Shown here: positions 1 through 6,376 of the stretch, in pieces
How positions within the stretch are numbered: the stretch's first letter is position 1
Layout: every line of letters begins with the position of its first letter
Assembly: GCA_937897215.1 (NCBI GenBank)
Contig: CALCBQ010000013.1
Coordinates: 1 to 8,159, forward strand
DNA length: 8,159 nt
Source: an uncultured Clostridia bacterium
GTDB taxonomy: Bacteria; Bacillota; Clostridia; Oscillospirales; Acutalibacteraceae
Reading direction: 5' to 3'
Notes under the pieces: generated by a model
Seen by the model: the letters and a program-made list of their open reading frames with translations, nothing else
Database searches by the model: none
What the model was told of the DNA's origin: nothing
Program-made: the position numbers and the translations under genes

Positions 1-19
1 GCAACGCAGTTCCGAAATT

Positions 20-47
20 ATTCATTATTCATCATTCATTATTCATT
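20..47. repeat. Tandem heptanucleotide repeat (4 copies of ATTCATT)
   Basis: Four head-to-tail copies of the 7-mer ATTCATT lie at 20-26, 27-33, 34-40 and 41-47; the second ends in C instead of T. The tract is AT-rich, intergenic and downstream of rqcP. It has no coding potential that I can support. Short tandem repeats of this kind can vary in copy number and can break assemblies, which may be why the sequence ends near here (inference). Bases 1-19 hold nothing I recognise. Confidence 0.8.
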
Positions 48-53
48 AACGCC

Positions 54-75
54 CCGACAAACTATAATTTGTCGG
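54..75 (-). terminator. Stem-loop just after rqcP, possible weak terminator
   Basis: A perfect 8-bp inverted repeat, CCGACAAA at 54-61 and TTTGTCGG at 68-75, encloses a 6-base loop. It starts 6 bases after the rqcP stop codon, where an operon terminator would be expected. In the minus-strand transcript the stem is followed by a G-rich stretch and not by a U-tract, so it is not a canonical intrinsic terminator. It may instead protect the 3' end of the message or mark the edge of a repeat. Confidence 0.4.
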
Positions 76-81
76 ATTAAT

Positions 82-324
82 TTATTTCACTTCTTCGTAC
101 ATTTCGCTGGCAGTTTGCTTTGTTGCGTGTTCGGTTACTGTAAGAACTTTATATTTTGTAGTCTTTTCGCCGAATGTGATTTCGAGAATATCGCCCTCTT
201 TAACATCATAAGATGCTTTTACTACACGACCACCTACACTTACTTTACCTGCGTCGCAAACCTCGTTTGCTATTGTTCTTCTTTTAATTATTCTTGATAC
301 TTTTAAATATTTATCTAATCTCAT
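82..324 (-). CDS. rqcP: RqcP-type S4-domain RNA-binding protein (YabO/HslR family)
   Basis: This is an 80-residue protein made almost entirely of one S4 RNA-binding domain. It opens with MRLDKYLKVSRIIKRR, the family signature, followed by the turn around residues 24-45 (DAGKVSVGGRVVKASYDVKEGD). The B. subtilis homologue RqcP (YabO) has a similar length. It binds 50S subunits with peptidyl-tRNA after ribosome splitting and works with RqcH in adding C-terminal alanine tails to stalled nascent chains. I chose the ATG at 324 because it gives the family's usual N-terminus. Reading upstream reaches GTG and TTG codons that fall in the U-tract of the preceding terminator. There is no good SD site; only a weak GGUG lies nearby. 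It sits downstream of mazG and hup, a common Firmicutes order, and is probably expressed by read-through. The partner rqcH is not in the window. A general HSP15-like S4 protein is the alternative, but gene context favours RqcP. Confidence 0.88.
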   Translation of the reverse strand: MRLDKYLKVSRIIKRRTIANEVCDAGKVSVGGRVVKASYDVKEGDILEITFGEKTTKYKVLTVTEHATKQTASEMYEEVK

Positions 325-334
325 TTTATTCACC

Positions 335-373
335 AAAAAAACAAGGGAGCCGAAACCGACTCCCCTTTTTTTT
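335..373 (-). terminator. Intrinsic terminator after hup
   Basis: In the minus-strand RNA the stem is GGGAGUCG paired with CGGCUCCC (364-357 with 352-345) around a 4-base loop. The eight positions pair with one G-U wobble, and seven U residues follow (341-335) after a UUG. An A-tract at 373-366 precedes the stem. On the plus strand the wobble position becomes a C-A mismatch, so the hairpin works better for the minus-strand transcript. It lies 12 bases after the hup stop and directly before rqcP, whose start is only 10 bases past the U-tract. Confidence 0.88.
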
Positions 374-385
374 ACAAAAGTTTAA

Positions 386-658
386 TTATTTAACTGCTGC
401 TTTAAGAGCTGCGCCTGCTTTGAAAGCTGGAACTTTTGTTGCTGGAACTGTCATTGTTTCGCCTGTTCTTGGGTTACGAGCTGTCTTAGCATTTCTTGCT
501 CTAACTTCGAATGTACCGAAACCGATGAGCTGAACTTTGTCGCCTTTTGCCATTGCGTCTGTAACTGATGCGAAAACTGCTGCTACTGCTGCGTCTGCAT
601 CTTTCTTTGAAAGGCCTGTTTTTGCTGTTACTGCTGCTACGAGTTCTGTCTTATTCAT
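386..658 (-). CDS. hup: HU-family nucleoid DNA-binding protein
   Basis: This 90-residue protein has the normal length for HU. The N-terminal helical dimerisation part is residues 1-40 (MNKTELVAAVTAKTGLSKKD). Next come the family signature GFGTFEVRARNAKTARNP (46-63) and the beta-arm with RNPRTGE (61-67), whose proline intercalates into DNA in HU/IHF proteins. HU dimers bend and compact DNA with little sequence preference. The ATG at 658 follows a perfect GGAGG at 667-671 with an 8-base spacer; the reading frame continues upstream to a TTG, which is rejected. All four Phe codons are TTC, and Thr and Pro are ACA and CCA throughout the stretch I read. This bias differs from its neighbours and fits high expression. 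The gene lies between mazG and rqcP, as in many Clostridia, and has its own terminator. I could not find a convincing promoter in the 49-base gap from mazG. Confidence 0.97.
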   Translation of the reverse strand: MNKTELVAAVTAKTGLSKKDADAAVAAVFASVTDAMAKGDKVQLIGFGTFEVRARNAKTARNPRTGETMTVPATKVPAFKAGAALKAAVK

Positions 659-666
659 TGTGATTT

Positions 667-671
667 CCTCC
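667..671 (-). promoter_or_regulatory. Strong Shine-Dalgarno site of hup
   Basis: The minus strand reads GGAGG, 8 bases before the ATG at 658. It is the strongest ribosome binding site in the window and fixes the hup start. Confidence 0.85.
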
Positions 672-699
672 AATAAATTTTTCTCTTTTTATTTATCCT

Positions 700-718
700 A
701 AAAGGATTTAATCCTTTT
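700..718. other. Short perfect stem-loop over the mazG stop codon
   Basis: AAAAGGAT at 700-707 and ATCCTTTT at 711-718 form a perfect 8-bp inverted repeat with a 3-base loop that coincides with the mazG stop codon. The stem is AT-rich and has no clear U-tract, so it is at most a weak attenuator or RNA-processing site before hup. It may simply be chance in AT-rich sequence. Confidence 0.35.
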
Positions 719-1517
719 CTGATACCTTTTTTGCTTCGTCCCAGAGCTTGTCCAATTCGTCAAGGTCTGTTTCTTTCGTATTTAAGCCTTTTTCCTCTGC
801 CATTTTTTCCACTTTTGAAAAGCGGTCAATAAACTTGTCAGTTGCCTTTGTCAGTGCTTCTTCACTGTCAACACTTATAAATCTTGAAACATTTACAACT
901 GAAAAAAGCAAGTCGCCCAACTCTTCATTAGCGTTTTCAACAACGCCCATTTGTATTGCTTCTTTAAGTTCATCAAGTTCTTCGTTGACTTTATCTAGTG
1001 CACCGTCAACTGAATCCCAGTCAAAACCAACTTTTGCGGCTTTTTTCTGAACTTTATCTGCCCTCATAAGAGCAGGAAATTCGCGTGGAATTGAAAGCAT
1101 TGACTCTGTCTGACTTTTTTGGCTTTTGGTCTGCTTTTTAATAACATCCCAATTTTCAAGGACCTGTTCACTAGTTTCAGCACTAACATTGCCGAAAACA
1201 TGAGGATGACGCTCAATCATCTTTTTACATACACCATCAGCAACATCATTCAAATCAAACGAATTCTTTTCACGCTCAATTTGTGCATGGAAGACAACCT
1301 GCAACAAAACGTCGCCAAGTTCTTCTAAAAGACCATCGCGGTCATCTTTATTGATTGCCTCAATCACTTCATAAGTTTCTTCAAGAAAATCACGACGGAT
1401 TGATTTATGGTCTTGTTCAATATCCCAAGGGCAACCACCCGGAGAACGAAGGATTTCAACAATATCAATTAAGTCGTTTACATTGTAACGCTCTTTAAAA
1501 TTGAAATTTTCAATCAT
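708..1517 (-). CDS. mazG: MazG nucleoside triphosphate pyrophosphohydrolase
   Basis: This 269-residue protein has two tandem MazG domains, close to the E. coli MazG length. In domain 1, RSPGGCPWDIEQDHKSI (24-40) is the classic N-terminal signature. It is followed by metal-binding acidic residues in LEETYEVIEA (45-54) and EELGD (65-69), and by IERHPHVFG (101-109). Domain 2 repeats the pattern with EELDELKEAI (179-188) and EELGDLL (198-204). MazG hydrolyses (d)NTPs to NMP and pyrophosphate, clearing non-canonical nucleotides; in E. coli it also affects (p)ppGpp levels. It lacks the N-terminal tetrapyrrole-methylase-like domain fused to MazG in B. subtilis YabN. The start at 1517 has an AAGGTG SD site at 1523-1528 with a 5-base spacer. 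It lies 28 bases after the flippase gene and 49 before hup, so it is probably co-transcribed with the former. Confidence 0.96.
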   Translation of the reverse strand: MIENFNFKERYNVNDLIDIVEILRSPGGCPWDIEQDHKSIRRDFLEETYEVIEAINKDDRDGLLEELGDVLLQVVFHAQIEREKNSFDLNDVADGVCKKMIERHPHVFGNVSAETSEQVLENWDVIKKQTKSQKSQTESMLSIPREFPALMRADKVQKKAAKVGFDWDSVDGALDKVNEELDELKEAIQMGVVENANEELGDLLFSVVNVSRFISVDSEEALTKATDKFIDRFSKVEKMAEEKGLNTKETDLDELDKLWDEAKKVSEKD

Positions 1518-1545
1518 TCTTTCACCTTCTAAACATACCTATATT

Positions 1546-3324
1546 TTACTCTATAAATCCATATTTTGCAAGTACTTTCGCGATTTTTTCTCCTTTTGGA
1601 AGCATATTTACGTCATCTTTTGAGATTCCTTTGATTAAAAGCATTGAAATTACATAGATTAAACCGCCAAAACCGATTGCGATGCCTAAACAAAGTATAT
1701 TTTTAGCATTATGCCCTGCAAGTGAAAATTCAGGGATAAATCGGTTAGAAAGTCCGAATGATGTATATGCGCCTACACCACAAAGCACGCCACAGATAAT
1801 TGGTTTTAAGAATACGGAAACAAAGTTTATTCTAATTCTTGTTGTTTTAAGAATTGCAAAAAGGTTGATAATTGTAATTACTGCATAGCAACTTACAGTA
1901 CCGATTACTGCGCCGTTAACATTAAGTGATGGAATTGATACAAATATAAGGTTTGATACAAATTTTACAACTGCACCGATTGTCATTGAAACAAGTGGGA
2001 TTTTAGTTTTATCAAGAGCCTGAAGCATATTTGTCATTGGTTGAGAAAGTGCAATCAAGAAAATTGTGAAACCATAAACCATAAGTACAGGGGCTGCAAT
2101 TGAAACACCGCTTGCAGAAGCGCCACTACCGTAAAATGCTGCAAGAATTGGTTGAGCTAGCACACCCATACCAATACCGCAAGGCATTGCAACAAGCATT
2201 GTAACGCGCATAACAGATTCAATTGAAACTTTAATTGCTTTCTTATTTTTAACTGCCCAAGCAGCAGAAAGCGCAGGGATTGCGCTGATACCCAATGTCA
2301 TTGTAATTGACGGAATAAGATTTCTGAAGTCGAGGGACAATGAGTATGCACCATAAAGGAAATTTTTCACATCTGCATCAAGAACACCCACAAGTTGTTC
2401 TGAATACATATTTCTGATTAATTCCATATTATTGATTACAACAGTTTCAAGACGATTTTGCACTGTAATTGCATCAATAAGATTTGTAATACTGAACACA
2501 AGAGAGCTGAGGGCCACCGGAATTGCAAACTGGAACATTTTCTTTGCAATAATACCGGCCGTTTCAGGACGCGGTGCAGATGCAAGCTCTGTTTTTGTAA
2601 TTCTGTCGCCACGGACTTTGTGCAAAATAAGAAGATAAATAACGCCGATAACAGTACCAAGTGTTACACCTGCAGTTGCACCTGCTGCAGCATAAGGGTA
2701 AATCGCACTTAATGCTTCGCTTTCAGTTGAAACTGTTTGTCCGAAAACTGTAAGACCTTGCTCAAAACGAGAAAGACCGTAACTGATTGCCCATTTTGCA
2801 CACACAAGGCCAAAAACAAGTTTGCCACCTGCTTCAAGGACCTGTGAAATTGCAGTAGGTGTCATATTAGAAAGTCCGTTGTAATAACCACGATAACTTG
2901 ACATTACACAACAGAAGAAAATTGATGGTGTAATTACAAGCACGGCAGGAATAATATCCATATTCTTTGCAGAAAGTGCATAAGGATACGCAAGAATAAA
3001 CATTGCAAGAGTGCCGATAATACCAACCATTAAGAAAAGGCGCTTTGCAACTTTATGAATTACTTTAACATCACGGTATCTGCCCAATGCCATTGCTTTT
3101 GACACCATATTTGAGATTGCAACGGGAAGTCCCGCCATAGCAACTGTATAAACAGGTACATAAAGACTGTATGCAGAATCGAAAAGCCCACGACCTACAG
3201 TTCCAATCATATTAGAAAGCGGAATTTTATAAATAACGCCTATAACTTTGATTATTACGGTTGCAATACTGAGTACTAAAGCACCGTTTAACAAACTCTG
3301 GCTTTTTCTTTGTTTTTCTGCCAC
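1546..3324 (-). CDS. SpoVB/MurJ-like polysaccharide (lipid-linked) flippase, MOP superfamily
   Basis: From the GTG at 3324 this is a 592-residue membrane protein with about 14 hydrophobic segments. The N-terminal SLLNGALVLSIATVIIKVIG (10-29) and IYKIPLSNMIG (31-41) are typical of the SpoVB-like group of MATE/MVF transporters, as is the C-terminal tail LPKGEKIAKVLAKYG (575-589). Relatives flip lipid-linked cell-wall or polysaccharide precursors across the cytoplasmic membrane; B. subtilis SpoVB and YabM belong here. It is longer than the roughly 520 residues common in SpoVB. Much of the excess seems to lie in hydrophilic connectors around 185-205, 235-260 and 290-325. The chosen GTG follows GAAAGG at 3335-3340 and lies 16 bases after the kinase stop. 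An ATG at 3393 in frame would add 23 residues and overlap the kinase by 53 bases, which is less likely. Placement before mazG matches yabM-yabN. Substrate (lipid II or another lipid-linked sugar) cannot be told from sequence. Confidence 0.9.
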   Translation of the reverse strand: MAEKQRKSQSLLNGALVLSIATVIIKVIGVIYKIPLSNMIGTVGRGLFDSAYSLYVPVYTVAMAGLPVAISNMVSKAMALGRYRDVKVIHKVAKRLFLMVGIIGTLAMFILAYPYALSAKNMDIIPAVLVITPSIFFCCVMSSYRGYYNGLSNMTPTAISQVLEAGGKLVFGLVCAKWAISYGLSRFEQGLTVFGQTVSTESEALSAIYPYAAAGATAGVTLGTVIGVIYLLILHKVRGDRITKTELASAPRPETAGIIAKKMFQFAIPVALSSLVFSITNLIDAITVQNRLETVVINNMELIRNMYSEQLVGVLDADVKNFLYGAYSLSLDFRNLIPSITMTLGISAIPALSAAWAVKNKKAIKVSIESVMRVTMLVAMPCGIGMGVLAQPILAAFYGSGASASGVSIAAPVLMVYGFTIFLIALSQPMTNMLQALDKTKIPLVSMTIGAVVKFVSNLIFVSIPSLNVNGAVIGTVSCYAVITIINLFAILKTTRIRINFVSVFLKPIICGVLCGVGAYTSFGLSNRFIPEFSLAGHNAKNILCLGIAIGFGGLIYVISMLLIKGISKDDVNMLPKGEKIAKVLAKYGFIE

Positions 3325-3334
3325 AAAGTTCACA

Positions 3335-3340
3335 CCTTTC
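3335..3340 (-). promoter_or_regulatory. Shine-Dalgarno site deciding the GTG start of the flippase
   Basis: The minus strand reads GAAAGG immediately after the stop codon of the upstream kinase gene. A 10-base spacer separates it from the GTG at 3324. No comparable site precedes the alternative ATG at 3393. Confidence 0.6.
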
Positions 3341-4267
3341 TTATTTGCCCAAAAATTCGCGAAGAAGTGAATCGTCAGGCACAAGAGATTCATCTATACT
3401 TTCAAATTTCTTCAATGATTTTGTGATTTTATTAATATCGCTCTTATATTCTTCTGAAATTTCGTTGTTTTCAAGCATTTCTAATGCTTGCTGTTTCAAC
3501 ACACAGGTTTCATACAAATGAATTGTATTGACTTTTATATCGGCTAAATGACGATATGGGAAAAGATATTTATCCTCGCCCATTGTAACATTTTTCCACA
3601 GCTTACAAGTATTCTCAACTGTACTGTTACGGAATTTATAATCGCGCACCATACGACGAACAAATCGCATATTTCTTTTATTTAAGATTATATTGCCTTT
3701 TTCGTCGTAAATTCTTGAAGATACATTTATATAAATCTTTAAGAGTTTACCTTGGATTTTTTCAGTAATTACAGGGTTAAGTGCGTGAAGCCCCTCAATA
3801 ATTACAATATCTTTCTCGCCTAATGTAATTTCATTGAACTGCGTATCACTACGCTTACCCGTTGTGAAATCAAATACAGGATTTTTCACTGTTTCGCCAC
3901 GAAGAAGCGCATTTACTTTTTCTTCAAAGCAAGGCAAATCAAGGGCATAAACCGTTTCATAATCCTGAGTGCCGTCAGGAAGATATGGAATATCTGCACG
4001 GTTAAGATAGAAGTCATCTAAACTTAAAACATAGGTTTTAACTCCGTTTTCATTAAGTTTTTTACAGAGTTTGCTCGCAGTTGTGGTTTTGCCTGCAGAA
4101 GATGGTCCCGCAAGCATTACAATTTCTCTGCCCTCATCATTTATAATTCTTTCGGCAATATCGTTTATTATGTTTTCATATCTTGCTTCGCACTTTTTAA
4201 TGAATTCTTCAGGAGAAGACAGTGCCTTTTCGTTGATATATTCAATGTAATTATTGATATTTGACAT
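3341..4267 (-). CDS. Uridine kinase-like nucleoside kinase (P-loop, PRK/URK family)
   Basis: This 308-residue cytoplasmic protein carries a clear Walker A motif, GPSSAGKT (54-61). SLDDFY (82-87) follows, where the Asp pair is the nucleoside/acceptor site of uridine kinases. IIEGLHAL (156-163) is the Walker B-like strand, and RRMVRDYKFR (204-213) is the lid Arg region. The family transfers phosphate from ATP to uridine or a related hydroxyl acceptor. Many clostridial homologues are about 550 residues, with TGS and threonyl-tRNA-synthetase-like domains before the kinase. Here only about 48 residues precede the P-loop strand, so this is a stand-alone form. The ATG at 4267 has GAGGTG at 4274-4279 with a 6-base spacer, and the gene starts 16 bases after hemZ. 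This supports a natural start and argues against a fragment. The exact substrate is uncertain; uridine, cytidine or another nucleoside-like molecule are all possible. Confidence 0.88.
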   Translation of the reverse strand: MSNINNYIEYINEKALSSPEEFIKKCEARYENIINDIAERIINDEGREIVMLAGPSSAGKTTTASKLCKKLNENGVKTYVLSLDDFYLNRADIPYLPDGTQDYETVYALDLPCFEEKVNALLRGETVKNPVFDFTTGKRSDTQFNEITLGEKDIVIIEGLHALNPVITEKIQGKLLKIYINVSSRIYDEKGNIILNKRNMRFVRRMVRDYKFRNSTVENTCKLWKNVTMGEDKYLFPYRHLADIKVNTIHLYETCVLKQQALEMLENNEISEEYKSDINKITKSLKKFESIDESLVPDDSLLREFLGK

Positions 4268-4283
4268 TTAATACACCTCATCT

Positions 4284-5723
4284 TTAGTATGAATATGTAT
4301 TGTAAAACTCAGTTATTCGTTTCTTTCTTTCGCGAAGTGTTTCATAATCATTGATATATTCAAATGGGTATTTGAAATTAAAAATACGCTCAATTTCGTC
4401 CCCTTTTGGTGCTTTGAGTTTTGTTACTGCACCGCCACCGCAAGAAAGGATTGTATGACATTCTTCCATCATAAAAATATTGTAGATGCACTCTGTATCG
4501 TTCTTTGCCCAACCTACATTCTCTAATGCACCAGCAGATTTTGACTGACGATACATATAATATGGATGATAGTTTTCGCTTAAACGCTCATAAGTATAAT
4601 CAAGCATTTGTGATGCATTATTTGCACTTTGCACTGCAAGTTCAGGCGTGTTTTGCCCTATGCCTGATGCACGTTTTACTGCAAGAGTATGAACGGTTAT
4701 GTTTTCAGGGTTAAGATTTATTGCAGTTTCAAGTGAATACTTAAAGCCCTCAACCGTATCAGTTGGAAGTCCTGCAATTAAATCCATATTTATATTATTA
4801 AATCCGATTTTTTGCGCTAATTCAAAAATCTTTATTGTATCTTCTGCAGTGTGCTTTCTGCCTACTGCCTCTAACACGCTATTATTAAAGGTTTGCGGAT
4901 TTATACTGATTCTGTCAACTGACGAACTTTTTATAACCCTCAACTTTTCTTCTGTTATTGTATCAGGACGGCCTGCCTCAACGGTAAATTCACGGCAAGT
5001 TGTCATATTGAAGTTATTTTCGATTGTTTTAATTACTGTGTGGAGTTGCTCTGCACTTAAGGTTGTTGGTGTACCGCCACCGATATAAATACTTTCAAGC
5101 CGTACTCCTATATTTTTTGCAATTTCTGCAGTTTCAACCAATTCTTTTGTAAGCAAATCAACATATTGGGGTAAAAGTGATTTTGCTTTTTCATTCTGCA
5201 CAGAATGTGATACAAACGAACAATAACTGCACCTTGAGGGGCAAAAAGGAATTGAAACATACAAACTGAAAGAATCAGGCTTTGAAGTGCTGATTATTCT
5301 TTCTTCATAATCGGCAACTGTTCTTGCAAGGTTATATTTTTCATCTGTAACAAGCAATTCGTTTTTAAAATACTCGCGTGTTGCTTCTCTGCCCATTTGC
5401 TTTTCTGTATTTATAAGAAGTTTTGATGGGCGCACTCCTGTAAGCACTCCCCATTTTGGCGAAAAGCCCATATATCCGCTTAAAAGTGCATAGACCATTC
5501 TGCCCATTTGCATTTCGTTGTCGTCGCAAAGTGGGGCTATAAGAGTTTTGCTGAAATTTTCAAAGTTCGCGGTTACGCATATTTCTGTTTTTACTGATGT
5601 GAGAAGATTATATTCTTCATTTTCATCATAGATAACCTGAATTTTTGTGTCAGGCATAAATATTCTCACAAGTTTTTCCATTTCGTAATGGAATTTGTGG
5701 TTTACTACAAGTAATTTAATCAT
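4284..5723 (-). CDS. hemZ: HemZ-type radical SAM protein (coproporphyrinogen III dehydrogenase-like)
   Basis: This 479-residue protein has a poorly conserved N-terminal segment (about 1-150), including WGVLTGVRPSKL (91-102), which is typical of HemZ. The radical SAM domain follows. SIPFCPSRCSYCSF (157-170) supplies Cys161, Cys165 and Cys168 (CxxxCxxC) for the 4Fe-4S cluster, and GGGTPT (215-220) is the SAM-contact motif. DRISINPQTFN (270-280) and MDLIAGLP (313-320) are further HemN/HemW/HemZ-type motifs. Relatives include oxygen-independent coproporphyrinogen III oxidase, but HemZ's own activity is less firmly established and no other heme gene is present here. A role outside heme synthesis is therefore possible. 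The start ATG overlaps the stop of the upstream hydrolase (ATGA, 4 bases), with only a weak AGAAGA nearby, which suggests translational coupling. Position after relA-dtd-MBL is a common clostridial arrangement. Confidence 0.92.
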   Translation of the reverse strand: MIKLLVVNHKFHYEMEKLVRIFMPDTKIQVIYDENEEYNLLTSVKTEICVTANFENFSKTLIAPLCDDNEMQMGRMVYALLSGYMGFSPKWGVLTGVRPSKLLINTEKQMGREATREYFKNELLVTDEKYNLARTVADYEERIISTSKPDSFSLYVSIPFCPSRCSYCSFVSHSVQNEKAKSLLPQYVDLLTKELVETAEIAKNIGVRLESIYIGGGTPTTLSAEQLHTVIKTIENNFNMTTCREFTVEAGRPDTITEEKLRVIKSSSVDRISINPQTFNNSVLEAVGRKHTAEDTIKIFELAQKIGFNNINMDLIAGLPTDTVEGFKYSLETAINLNPENITVHTLAVKRASGIGQNTPELAVQSANNASQMLDYTYERLSENYHPYYMYRQSKSAGALENVGWAKNDTECIYNIFMMEECHTILSCGGGAVTKLKAPKGDEIERIFNFKYPFEYINDYETLRERKKRITEFYNTYSY

Positions 5724-6370
5724 TTTCTTCTGAATCTTGTTCTCATATAACGATTATATTGTCTTTCAAAATCAAGAGTAGTCGCATGGTCATGGCCCGG
5801 ATACACCTGATAATTCCCTTCTAATTCTGCAATTTTTGAAAGGGACATAAGTTCTGTTCTTGCGTCGCCACCGTAAAGGTCAGTTCTGCCTGCAGTAAGT
5901 CTGAACAATGTGTCCCCTGAAAACATCACTCTGTCATCAGGGAAAATATAGCAAACTCCGCCTTTAGTGTGCCCCGGTGTATGTAAAACTGTGATTTTAC
6001 TATTACCAAGCATTAATTTTGTACCATCTTCAACTAAAATGTCGGCAGTAATAAGTGGCATTGGGCTACTATATTTGCTATAGTACTCATTTTTATTGCC
6101 ATCAAGAAGCATTTCAACCTCTTCCTTATGAATTACAACTTTTGCGCCTGTTTTTTCTTTAACAAGATTCACTCCGCCGATATGGTCATAATGGCCGTGA
6201 GTCAAAAGAATGTATTTTACATTTTTACCTTCCAACTTTTCAATAAGTATTTCTTCAGGTAATGACGGGTCAACAACTGCGGTTTCGCCCGTTTCTTCAC
6301 AAGTTACAATATATGTGTTTGTTTCAAAGCCGTCATCCATAACGGCAAGATGTGTTTTTACAGTAATCAT
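5720..6370 (-). CDS. Metallo-beta-lactamase-fold hydrolase (GloB/YqgX-like)
   Basis: This complete 216-residue cytoplasmic protein carries all metal ligands of the glyoxalase II-like MBL fold. THGHYDH (57-63) gives His58, His60, Asp62 and His63; TPGHTKGG (131-138) gives His134; SGDTLF (151-156) gives Asp153; YPGHDH (190-195) gives His193. LTAGRTDLYGGD (158-169) resembles the FRGSIGRTD region of GloB-like bacterial hydrolases. Family members hydrolyse thioesters such as hydroxyacylglutathione, but Clostridia generally lack glutathione and many of these short proteins have no proven substrate. The name therefore marks fold and likely hydrolase chemistry only. The ATG at 6370 lies 6 bases after dtd, with a weak AGAAG at 6380-6384. 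The 3' end overlaps hemZ by 4 bases, so co-expression with dtd and hemZ is very likely. Confidence 0.92.
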   Translation of the reverse strand: MITVKTHLAVMDDGFETNTYIVTCEETGETAVVDPSLPEEILIEKLEGKNVKYILLTHGHYDHIGGVNLVKEKTGAKVVIHKEEVEMLLDGNKNEYYSKYSSPMPLITADILVEDGTKLMLGNSKITVLHTPGHTKGGVCYIFPDDRVMFSGDTLFRLTAGRTDLYGGDARTELMSLSKIAELEGNYQVYPGHDHATTLDFERQYNRYMRTRFRRK

Positions 6371-6376
6371 TTTATT

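Noticed and set aside
20..47. Heptamer repeats as a CRISPR array or iteron origin
   Set aside because: The units are 7 bases long with no spacers, so this is not CRISPR. There is no replication initiator gene or DnaA-box cluster nearby to support an origin.
322..336. Upstream TTG or GTG start for rqcP
   Set aside because: These codons fall in or right next to the U-tract of the hup terminator and would add residues not typical of the family. The ATG at 324 gives the canonical MRLDKYLK start.
659..673. Upstream TTG start for hup adding MEEIT
   Set aside because: The extension overlaps the perfect GGAGG site, which instead serves the ATG at 658 and gives the standard HU N-terminus MNKTEL.
659..770. 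Own promoter for hup
   Set aside because: TTGAC-like stretches occur in the mazG 3' end on the minus strand, but none has a matching -10 box at 16-18 bases, so I do not report a promoter.
2436..2660. Minus-strand 74-codon frame within the flippase gene
   Set aside because: It is an out-of-frame reading of the flippase gene with no SD site or family resemblance. The 7106-7336 and 7790-7981 minus-strand frames inside relA are rejected for the same reason.
4699..5088. Plus-strand open frame of 129 codons opposite hemZ
   Set aside because: It is a shadow of the strongly conserved hemZ frame, including its radical SAM region. It has no recognisable domain and no independent context. The same applies to the other plus-strand frames opposite rqcP, hup, mazG, the flippase, the MBL hydrolase and relA.
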